This document shows, piece by piece, positions 44,679-53,702 of a stretch of DNA of 64,000 nt (its first letter is position 1; each line of letters opens with the position of its first letter). Under the pieces are notes generated by a model that saw nothing but the letters and a program-made list of their open reading frames with translations, searched no databases and was not told the origin of the DNA. The DNA comes from Mytilinidion resinicola. Its lineage: Eukaryota; Ascomycota; Dothideomycetes; Mytilinidiales; Mytilinidiaceae. Where the stretch lies: the NCBI RefSeq assembly GCF_010093595.1, contig NW_022985442.1, positions 1,110,185-1,174,184 of the forward strand. The letters run 5' to 3'. Made by a program: the position numbers and the translations under genes.

Positions 44679-45221
44679 ATGCGTTTCCTTCCAGCTATCA
44701 TCTCCGCTCTCGCGGTCCCCCTCCCTTTAGCCCTCGGAGTAGGAACAGCCTACGTCGTGAATAGCTGCGATTACGATATCTTCGTCTGGTCCGTTGGCTC
44801 AAACGTCGGGCCTAAGAGTACGCTTCACCAATTCGACACATACAGCGAAGGGTTACGCTATGATAACAAGACCGGCGGCATTTCTATCAAAGTCACGACG
44901 AAAGACAACGGTCTCTACGACGCCAGTCCGCAATTGAACTTTGCATATACTTTGGACACAGCAAACAACACCGTCTACTACGATCTCTCTGATGTCTTTG
45001 GAGATCCTTTTGCGAACGAGACCGTGCTGCTGTATGCGAAGCAGGAATGCCCGTCTATCGCTTGGCCTGAGGGAGTTCCTCCAGCTGGTAGTAAAACGCA
45101 GGCGTGTGCTGATGACACAGGCCTTTGGCTGGCTCTGTGTGGCCAAGAGGTACCGCCCAGTCTGCGCCTCCCCAGAGACTCCAAATCGGAACTAACGTGT
45201 TTCAGCAATAAGAAAGAGTAG
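44679..45221 (+). CDS. Secreted Bys1-domain protein
   Basis: Bys1 (Blastomyces yeast-phase-specific protein 1) domain proteins are small secreted fungal proteins of unclear, possibly antifreeze- or thaumatin-like fold. The single exon encodes 180 residues. Residues 1-19 form a signal peptide (MRFLPAIISALAVPLPLALG). The mature part starts GTAYVVNSCDYDIFVWSVG and contains GGISIKVTTKDNGLYDASPQ and YYDLSDVFGDPF, blocks I associate with this family. It has five or more cysteines and N-glycosylation sites (NKT, NNT, NET). It is followed 650 bases later by a paralogue in the same orientation, suggesting tandem duplication. Apoplastic or cell-surface location is inferred. Confidence 0.82.
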   Translation: MRFLPAIISALAVPLPLALGVGTAYVVNSCDYDIFVWSVGSNVGPKSTLHQFDTYSEGLRYDNKTGGISIKVTTKDNGLYDASPQLNFAYTLDTANNTVYYDLSDVFGDPFANETVLLYAKQECPSIAWPEGVPPAGSKTQACADDTGLWLALCGQEVPPSLRLPRDSKSELTCFSNKKE

Positions 45222-45872
45222 GCACATTATGTGGAGGCCGATGGTGGTTTTCGTTGAAGGACATATGTGTTGCGAAATGAAGTCCGTCCGGTAGATGATA
45301 TCATGTACCTCACTGTTTCTTCATACATTTCGACGGCTACTTGAACACTTGCAAATGATTCAATACAGGGCTTCAAAGAACACATGACTCAAAGTTCCCT
45401 ATTGGTTTGGGTCTTACATCTCGCTAGCTCCCTTTCCTCATGCCTCTTTCCTCCTCAATCAATTGGCGGCGATAAGCCGAAAAACATCCCTGCCGCGGTG
45501 CAAGTGCTGGAAGGATGTGGTCGATGGACAGTGATGGTAGGTACGAACATGGCGCCTCTCTCGTAAATAAATACTGGTGCTCGCCCGCTTCTTCCCTTTC
45601 TTCTTCACATCCAAACCAACAGCTTTCCCCACCAAGAGTATTACTCGATCCGCTCCAAGCTCCGCAATTCATCAGCATCATCATCACTCTCACAGCTCTA
45701 TCTTCTAGCCATCAGCTTACCTCTCTCACCCACTCGCCTCTCATCCGCTCGCCATAGTCCCATCCTCGACCGCATCCGACTTGGTACCACCACCAAGCTG
45801 CCCCGACCATTCGGGCCTGACATCGTAAGCCCCCACCTACATCTCTTCAAAGCTTCTACTGACTTGGCAAAG
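45222..45872. other. Spacer between the two Bys1 genes
   Basis: About 650 bases without a supported gene, ending in a pyrimidine-rich leader before the second Bys1 ATG. Confidence 0.5.
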
Positions 45873-46607
45873 ATGCACTCCACCATGATCTTGTCGTCTG
45901 TCTGTCTCCTCTCGGTTCTTTCATCCCTGCCAGCAGTCACTGGCAAAGGCACCGCCAACGTCAGGAACGAATGTGACAAACCAGTCTACATCTGGACCGT
46001 CGACAGCAAGTCCACCGGCCCTGAGATCGTCCAACCCAACGAGGAATACACCGAGGATATCCACGTCGATGGCAGGAAGCATGTCGATGCGAAGAAGAAG
46101 GCTGGCGTTGCCATCAAGATTAGCCGTGAGCCGAATGGCCTCTTCGTCAAGAACTCCCCACAGCTCCTACTACAGTACAACGCCGATCCACCCAAGCTTT
46201 GGATGAACCTCCACGAGATCAACGGACATCCCTTCGACGGAAGCCCTTTGTCGGTGGCCGGTTGCGGAGACGACATCACCTGGCCGACCGGTGTCAACTG
46301 GAAGGATCCGAAGGGAACCGGGAACGGGACTACTCACTGCCAATATGGTCAGTCCATCACGTTGACGCTGTGCGGTTTGTCAGAACCTACTCCTAGTAGC
46401 AATGAGCTCGATTGCGGCCCAAGACGGAGGGCGCAGGCTTGCGCACCTGCGCACGGAGTTTGTGCCGGTGACCTCGTTAAGAACGCTGGTTGTTGCCCCG
46501 AGCTTGTTTGCATGGGTGGGATATGTCGAGACTTTTCACTCCCAGTGGGCGTGGAGGAGCACGTGGACCCCTGGGAGATTATAGGGACAAACACCACGGC
46601 TCTGTAG
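45873..46607 (+). CDS. Secreted Bys1-domain protein with cysteine-rich C-terminal tail
   Basis: The single exon encodes 244 residues from ATG 45873; the three codons above it begin with TTG. A signal peptide (MHSTMILSSVCLLSVLSSLP) leads into GTANVRNECDKPVYIWTVDS, and GVAIKISREPNGLFVKNSPQ and WMNLHEINGHPF follow, matching the neighbouring Bys1 paralogue block by block. Unlike the neighbour, it carries a C-terminal extension with six cysteines (residues 190, 197, 207, 208, 213 and 218), in the spacing C-x6-C-x9-CC-x4-C-x4-C. That spacing resembles inhibitor cystine-knot modules. Whether the tail folds as a knottin, or is cut off after a basic GPRRRAQ stretch just before it, is unknown. No activity is assigned. 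Secretion is well supported. Confidence 0.8.
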   Translation: MHSTMILSSVCLLSVLSSLPAVTGKGTANVRNECDKPVYIWTVDSKSTGPEIVQPNEEYTEDIHVDGRKHVDAKKKAGVAIKISREPNGLFVKNSPQLLLQYNADPPKLWMNLHEINGHPFDGSPLSVAGCGDDITWPTGVNWKDPKGTGNGTTHCQYGQSITLTLCGLSEPTPSSNELDCGPRRRAQACAPAHGVCAGDLVKNAGCCPELVCMGGICRDFSLPVGVEEHVDPWEIIGTNTTAL

Positions 46608-47185
46608 TAGGCCGGAGGTGCTGCGGCTCTGAGGATGGCTTCGCTTTGTTTCTTCTTCTTTTTTTTGTACTGTACACAGCTTCTGCTGAGCGTTTCAATT
46701 GACCTTCTTGTCCCGTGGTTTGATATAATGTTCCCTGCGTGACACGCTTCAACCCATGAATGCGAGCATCTCCCAGACTGGAAAACCATTGAGACGTGAA
46801 ATACAAACGCTCGATCCACAGAATATCGAGGATAGCTGTGCCTTTATCTGGATGCCCTTATGTCACGTGCCAGGGCCGCACGGGCCCCAGAAGTGAAGAG
46901 TCCGATAGCCGACGCTAAGCTAGAAGCATGAGCACCAACGGGTCATGCTCCACTCGGGCTGGGCGGCGGATGATTCCCAGCTTTATGTTGCCAATTGTCC
47001 AACACGTCTCTCTACCTCTCTTACAACCCTCAAACCCTCGCTAGACATGCCCTAGCTAACCTTGGCCTGACTTAGAAGCTCTCGAGACATAGGCACCTAC
47101 GACCTAGCTTCTGGCCGCTCTCCATCACCACCGCATCCTTCCTCGCAAAAACCGCCCGCTATTGCATACAACAACCTTGGACACT
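46608..47185. other. Intergenic region before the Sds3-like gene
   Basis: About 580 bases with no supported gene; the 3' side of the second Bys1 gene and the promoter of the Sds3-like gene. Confidence 0.5.
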
Positions 47186-48978
47186 ATGGCACGGATTCGC
47201 AGTGTGTCGCCAGCGGACGGCTTCCCGCTGGGTCACTCCGCAACCTCGCCGCAGCCGCAGGTGTCGAAGCGGGACAAACGGAGGAACATGCTCTCGGACA
47301 AGCTTCAGGAGATGGTGGCATCTTTTGCGGACAATAGGGACACCCACTACAAGGCCCAGCTGGCTGCGGTACAGGCTGACATGAACCTGATTATGCGAGC
47401 CGACCCCTATGCGAACAAGCCTCTAGAGGACGGTGGTGAAGAAGCCGCCGAGCTCATTCAAACCATCTTGGGAAACCACACACGCCCGGCACCAAGCGCG
47501 GAGACAGACTACGTCGCGCAAGTGGGATCATACTATTCACGGTTTGTGGAAGCCGTCAATGATGCCATGGAGGAGAGAGACTACAACTTGACCATGCTTT
47601 GGGTGCGTACACGACCTCAAGCCCTTCCATCCGTTCGTTGTGCATGCGCTGACCAGGTTTTGATCCGCAGAACAAACACCAAAGCGCTAGGCTAGAGCAC
47701 GAGAACACCCACCAGTACAAGGTTCGCGTTGCCGAGGAAGAGCACCGACTCTTGGCTGCGACGGTGCGCGAGCGCCTCACTCAGAGCATCACGGCGCGTA
47801 GAGCGCGATTGCTACGCGAAAAAGAGCAACTCGATCTTGCAGACAGCAATGCGCTGCTCCTCCACCCCAACCAATTTAGCATAACAAACCCCGCAAGCCC
47901 CGGAGGTGTCCAGAGCAATCGGAAAACGCGGCACACAAGACATCGAATCGACCCAGACGACTTGGCGGGCGCAGCGGCCGCAAATGAGAACAAGAAGAAG
48001 CGGAAGCTATTTGAGGCAGAAGACAATGGCTCGCCAGGACCATCTGGCAGAAACGCCGATCTGGGGACGAATTCGCCCTTCAGAGACGCCAAGGCGAGGA
48101 CGATTCACACCCAATTCGAAGCCCCGGCATATTCGATAGAGCGTCTCTTTACCGAGAAAGAGCTCGCCATGTCCATGAATAACGCTGCCATAGCAGCCGC
48201 ACACTTCTTTGCCAAGATGAAGAATGCAGATAACACTACCTCTCAAGATCCAACCACAAATGGTACGAACGGCGTGAGCCATGAGAATGGTTCGGACAAC
48301 GAAGTCAATTCCAATGAGATAGACCACGATTCGGACTCCCCCCCAGGCCCGCCTGACATGCTCCGTACAATGTCGCAATCACACCACGCAACCCGCGGTG
48401 CGACTCGTTCCGCTTTAGGCGATCTCGCGTCCCTCGCCACACGCTCATACCCATTCACTGCGGCACAACCAATAATCCTACCCGCCAACATCGGCTCGAA
48501 GCCGAATGCCGCTGCTCCGAGTCCTGCGCCGTTGCAGGCCCAAGATGCGGAACAGGATTTCATGATCATATTCCGAGACGCGCCAGCAAATGATGCCCTG
48601 AATGAGAAACTCCTCGCCGATGCCGTCGCGCCCCTAAGAACTCGCGAATATCAGTACCAGCCTCCCGGCTGGCAACCTCCAGTTCCGGAAATCACCACAA
48701 ATATTCGGACTGTGGCTCCGCATCTGGAGGTCGGCATTGGCGGCACCTCAAGCGGGATAGGAGGCGTGCCTATGAGCGCGCAAAGTAGTATGGGTGGCTA
48801 TAGTGAAATCGGTGGGGGTGTGGCGATGAATCGGTTTGGTGAAGGTAGCTCGCTCGGTGGTGTCGGGATGCGGAGGACGGCGAGTGGTGCTGGATATTCT
48901 GAGATTGGGGAGGAATCCGGACCAGTACGAGGAGCGGGAAGCGGAAGGGGCAGGAGGGGCGGTAGAAGGGGCGGTTAG
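47186..48978 (+). CDS. Sds3-like subunit of an Rpd3-type histone deacetylase complex (two exons)
   Basis: Sds3 relatives scaffold the Sin3-Rpd3 large complex in the nucleus. Exons are 47186-47602 and 47671-48978, with a 68-bp intron, giving 574 residues. The N-terminal conserved region reads KRDKRRNMLSDKLQEMVASF then ADNRDTHYKAQLAAVQADMN, a long helix as in Sds3. It continues with YSRFVEAVNDAMEERDYNLT across the intron into ARLEHENTHQYKVRVAEEEH. A second conserved patch, YSIERLFTEKELAMSMNNAA, follows a basic KKKRK signal. The C-terminus is low complexity and ends in an Arg/Gly-rich RGRRGGRRGG stretch, suggestive of RNA or protein contacts. The family name is given from memory of fungal Sds3-like proteins; membership in the complex is inferred. 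Confidence 0.75.
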
Positions 48979-49577
48979 GTGAGGCATTGGCAAGGTGATC
49001 AGGCTTTTGGGCTACGGCGTAGACGGGATTCATTCACCTTAGGTTTTGGACTACTATATCCCCCGGACCATCTCATAGCGAACGGAGCTCGCCATGGTAG
49101 GCTTTTAGGGATCTGAGCATAACGTTACCTTAGCGGCTGGTGCTATGTGTTTGTACAAGATTGGCAGGCATCGGGAATTTAACTCTGACTTCTTGCGTTG
49201 AGCCTGTTGTTTTACGAGTGCGGTGTGTCTTGCTTTCTTTGATACATATTAGACTAGTATATCTCTGTCTTGTTGTCAACCCACAGGAATGCGACCCCGC
49301 TTTAATATCCTAAAGACAAAGAGCAGTGAGATTAACGCCTTGCTCATGAACATGTATGTGGATGAAGTCCGCCCATGATCTCTTGGGCAGTTACGGAGCT
49401 CACCATTGGCAGGTGAAAAGGAAGCTTTCCGCTCCTCTCCGCCACCCCACTTCGCTCCGCTGCCAAGCAGCTAGGTAAGCGTAATAAACACGTCTTCAAT
49501 AAATATCGCTCCATCGCGTCGCATGAAGACCGCCACAATCACAATCACCTATTCCCAGCTCACATCCGCCGCCAAGA
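48979..49577. other. Intergenic region between sds3-like and tfb1
   Basis: About 600 bases with no supported gene, holding the 3' region of one gene and the promoter of the next. Confidence 0.5.
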
Positions 49578-51616
49578 ATGTCAAAAGCTTCCACTTCCTA
49601 CAAGAAGCAGGACGGCAAGCTTCTGGTAGCTCAAAATGGCAGGACAGTGACCTGGAAACCGAATGCCCCGTCAATGCCATCGTTGACGATAGCTATTTCT
49701 GAGATTGCCAGTAAGACCCCCAAGCCTTCCCTTTCGGCTGTGCAGCCTTGAAGACACTCACGCACGCACAGAAGCTCATTTTAGTCGTCACAGATCTTCA
49801 ACAGACACCTGAGAAGAGCGCCAAGGTCTCTATCAAGATTGTCGTCCAGCGCTTCCCAGACGTCCCCGCAGAGAACCACACCTTCAGCTTCACATCGCCA
49901 ACATCTGCTCGGGCGGAGCAAGCAGCAACAACCGCCCTCCTCCGAAAGCACATCGAAGCTGCAAGGGCCTCAGGCGCGAACACTCCAGCACTGGCAGCAG
50001 AAGATGCGCCCAGACAGCCAGCAGCCCTGGCCATCGCCCAAGCAGTTTCCGCAGGCGCACGAGCTGAAGACAATATGTACGAAGACAGTCGGCTGATGTC
50101 AGATACCGAGCTCCAGAAGGGACTGCTGAATGCAAATCCAGAGCTCTTCCAAAGATTCAATCAAGCTTTGAGAGAAAAGCCGGACACGATCTCAATAATC
50201 CAGTTCTCTACACAGTTCTGGGCGGCAAGAGTACACCTGCTACGTGCATATGCCGTAGAGAAGAGTCAAAATCAAGGAACGTACAACGTGCTGTCAGAGA
50301 TCAAGCCGGTGAATGTCGACGGTGCTATGAGGCTCAACATCAGTAAGGAACAAATCCAGCTTATCTTCAAACAGCATCCTATGGTGAGGAAGGTGTACAA
50401 CGAAAACGTGCCCAAGTTGAACGAGGGCGACTTCTGGAGTCGGTTCTTCGGTAGCCGACTGTTCAAGAAGTTGAAAGGCGAGAAGATTACTGAAAATGAC
50501 ACCGTTGATCCCAAGCTCGATCAGTATTTGACCTTCAACGAAGACGCCGACCGCACTGAACAATTTGTCATGGCTCACGTACCCCATATCATTGATTTGG
50601 AAGGAAATGAGCAGAACCACAGCCAGAGGCTGGGCAACCGGCCGGATTGGACGATGCAACCTAGCACAAACGAAAAGGTGCCCATCTTACGCGTGCTCAA
50701 CACCATGAGTGAAAAGATGTTAGCCGATGTAAACCCCACAGATGCTGCTGATCCGCACGCACCGGCAGGTATGGACGAGGAAACGTATAAGGAATTAAAG
50801 CTACGAGATCTTCAGCGTGGGGCTGATGACAATCGAATCATGCTCAACATCAGCAACCAGGAACAATTCTTCACGGGCAGTCATGGCACGCAAAACTCCA
50901 GCAGTGCCACTTACGCGAAACGAAGTCCCGGCAAAGTTCTTTCCGCAGTACGAGAAGACTTTCGGAACATCTCGGACAGCATGTCAAGTGGCGGAGGCCT
51001 GAATCTCGAAACAGCTATTGGTACCCAAGAGGATACTGATAGCGAGGATGATGAAGAAGGCGTAGAAAAGAAGGCTCGCGTAGGCAACAAACAGAGTCGA
51101 GGGGCAGCCACACTGCAGATCATGCAGGCGATCAATCAGCGCCACTTGCACCTGGATGATCAGCTTCTCTCGAACACATCCACAGCGGAACAAGCTGCAA
51201 AGGTTGGGCTGACATCGAGCGTGCTTGACACACTGACTATGACACACAACACCACCGTGGAGTTCCTGCATTACTTCTGGACGGTATTTTTATCTGGCGA
51301 TGCAGACCGGGCTGTTGAAGCCGAGAGGTTGGTGGAAACACTGGCCAAGTCGCTCGAAAGAATCAAAGCAGTGGCTGACACCGCGGAGAAAGAACGAGCG
51401 CACAAGTTAGGGGAGCAGAAGAAGCGAATCGAAGAACACCTCCAAAAGACAGGCAAGCGGAGGAAGTTCGACCCCAATTCGATCAAGGGCGGCTCCAAGG
51501 CAGTCAACGAGATGATGGGACCCATCACGAGGGCGATCGGGTCGGCGCTGGAGCAGTATAAGCGGGCGTATGAGGAACAGAGGGCACAGATGTCCCAGCT
51601 CCAGACGATGCTATAG
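49578..51616 (+). CDS. TFB1: TFIIH core subunit Tfb1/p62 (two exons)
   Basis: Tfb1 (human p62, GTF2H1) is a core TFIIH subunit needed for RNA polymerase II initiation and nucleotide excision repair. Exon 1 (49578-49710) and exon 2 (49794-51616) flank an 83-bp intron, giving 651 residues. Exon 1 encodes the start of the PH-like domain (TSYKKQDGKLLVAQNGRTVT...ISEIA), continued by NLQQTPEKSAKVSIKIVVQ after the splice. Two BSD-type repeats follow, recognisable by IQFSTQFWAARVHLLRAYA and EGDFWSRFFGSRLFKKLKGE. The C-terminal half has an acidic TDSEDDEEG stretch and a helical end. Domain order and length are normal for the family. Confidence 0.93.
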
Positions 51617-53086
51617 GGTTGCGGATCTCCTTCTCTCCTTTCGTTGTCTTCATAGCGATGGCGTTGTGGCTGGGGAGGACCGGCTCCCGGAAACCAATGG
51701 TCCGTGTTGATCTCTGAATTTATGTCTTGCTGTTATGCTCGCGATTCATGAGGTGCATCTAGCCAACCGCACGCACGACACCGCCGGCGGGTATCAGGCG
51801 TCGCCCGGGTAAGGTAATACCAATACCGGGCGCGTGGAACGGTAAGATCAATCGGTACCCGCGCGCAGGGAGGGCGTGGGACGGGAGTCCCGGTGACGAG
51901 GGCCCTCCCGCAAGCCAATGGCACGGGCTGGACACAACTCCGCCACATGCCGCAGTCTGCCGGGAAAGTGTGGAGACGGCCCTGGTCAAACGGCTTTCGG
52001 CTTGGCAGGGCGGCGGGAGTGAATGGCGGTGGAGGACCTGACTCGGGTTAATTTGGAATCTTTGAGCTCGCCAGCCTCGTGGGCGTCAGTTGGGATGCTC
52101 GGAGATGGCTGGCCGATGGGAATGGCGGCCCTGAAGCAGTATTTGGCGTCACAGATCGACTCTCGCGTGGCTGCGATCAGCAACTCTGTTTGAGAAAATG
52201 GCCTGATTCTCACAGCAGCAGCTGCGTCTCCGGCAACAGTGCTGAGGAATCTCTGTGTTGTTGTGCCTGCGCGGTGGTCCGGCGACCTCGATATGTAGAA
52301 GACCCTGTGACATCATGGAGCTTGGATCCGGCGTCGTTTGCCTAGTAGATAGACGCAGCTTAAAACACCCGCTGCCGGCCTCCTTTCCCCCGCGAAACAG
52401 CTCCCCTTCCGCCGCGCAAGCTCCGAATTCCTTCCATGATATATCGTTTACTAGCCTGCAGCTTCGTGTCTATGAGTTCTGTGCGTGTCACGCGGTTGCT
52501 TCATTGCTTGTGTTTCAATTGGCACTGGCGCGTGCTCGGCGCCTTCAATCTGAGACCCGCGCCAAGCATGTTGCAATCCTGCCTCCAATGCTTATGTTGC
52601 TTATTCATGCTTAGGCATACATATGTAAGTGGTTTTTAGTATTTCAATTGCAAAAAATCAGCATGAAAGAGCTTGGGGCACAGGGGCTATGAGCAGATAG
52701 GGGCTAGGACGTCACGCCCCAGGATTGGTTTAATTGGTTAAACATACTGCCACTTAAGCTATACTCCGGTGTTACCTCCAGCTATAACGAGTGGTGTGTC
52801 AAGACAAGGACATGAAATCGCAAAGGAAGAGAAGGAGAAAGAGAGACCATGAACTCCCAGAGAGCATACTGTCGCTAGGAACCTTGATGGTTCGACTAGC
52901 CAAGTACGGCAACTCTTCCCTCCGAAAAAACACCTTCGGCGTATGACATCTACACTCTTTTTGTTGTTTAGACCGGCATGCGTTGAGCTTTGGTCCTTTT
53001 TCCGACACCGTACCTAGGCATGTGCGATGATAGCTGACGTTGTTAGGCGCACACATCAACCACCCATCGCCGCCCTGCGTGTCGTC
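51617..53086. other. Intergenic region right of tfb1
   Basis: About 1.5 kb in which I see no gene. The left half is GC-rich with overlapping chance frames. The right half is A/T-richer. No repeats of note. Confidence 0.45.
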
Positions 53087-53702
53087 CTAGTTCAGGTTTT
53101 TGACGGGGTCCCAGTACGTGACTACTCCCGAGGTTAGCGCGTGATCGACTGTCACATGGGTACTGCTGGACCGCAGCCTTATGCTGAAGCTACGCACCTT
53201 GAGCAGTATGTTTCCCGTGGCCGGCATTCGGCTCCGTGAGCTCGGTTGGACGTCTACAATTCCGGTTGTCTCTATATCGGAACACATGCCAGAGGGTCCA
53301 ACGAATTACCCAATTATCCCTGGTGGCCTGGTTTTGGATTGACCCGTAGTCGTAGTAGGGACGAGTCTCTTCGCTAGCGAGCTTCCAGATGTTCAAGACC
53401 TCCCGGTGCATGGCCGTCTCCGTCATGTTATCTGCCGAGTAAGGGGGTCGAATGTTCGGATCGCGCATGTTCTGGGCGTAGAGGTTGTTTGGATCTTGAC
53501 TCAATCGATCCCTGCCGGCAGATGCTTCGTCCTGCGCCCCCAATTCCGATCAGCAACGTCAAAGAAGCGAGAGGCTGTTACATACCAGCAAGTGTCGGTA
53601 TAGCAGCTTGTGCGAGTGCTCAACGTCATTCAAACCAAGACGAGCAAGAAATTCCTCCTTCCTCGCACTCCTGGCCAGATAGGAATTTTTTGGAAGAGGC
53701 AT
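53087..53702 (-). CDS. Unrecognised three-exon protein
   Basis: Exons are 53702-53586, 53531-53198 and 53148-53087, with introns of 54 bp (GTATGT to GCGCAG) and 49 bp (GTGCGT to GACAG). All phases agree, giving 170 residues from an ATG. The protein begins MPLPKNSYLARSARKEEFLA and continues LLYRHLLDEASAGRDRLSQD, NLYAQNMRDPNIRPPYSADN, HREVLNIWKLASEETRPYYD and TRDNWVIRWTLWHVFRYRD, ending SGVVTYWDPVKNLN. It is rich in Trp, Tyr and Arg and looks like a folded, helical domain. No signal peptide or membrane segment is visible, and I know no family that fits. It lies alone in otherwise gene-free sequence, so its conservation is unknown. Confidence 0.6.

Noticed and set aside
52700..52790. tRNA-like string with TTTAATTGGTTAAAC
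   Set aside because: No cloverleaf arms, anticodon stem or proper T-loop could be drawn; no other tRNA, rRNA or CRISPR array was found in the window.
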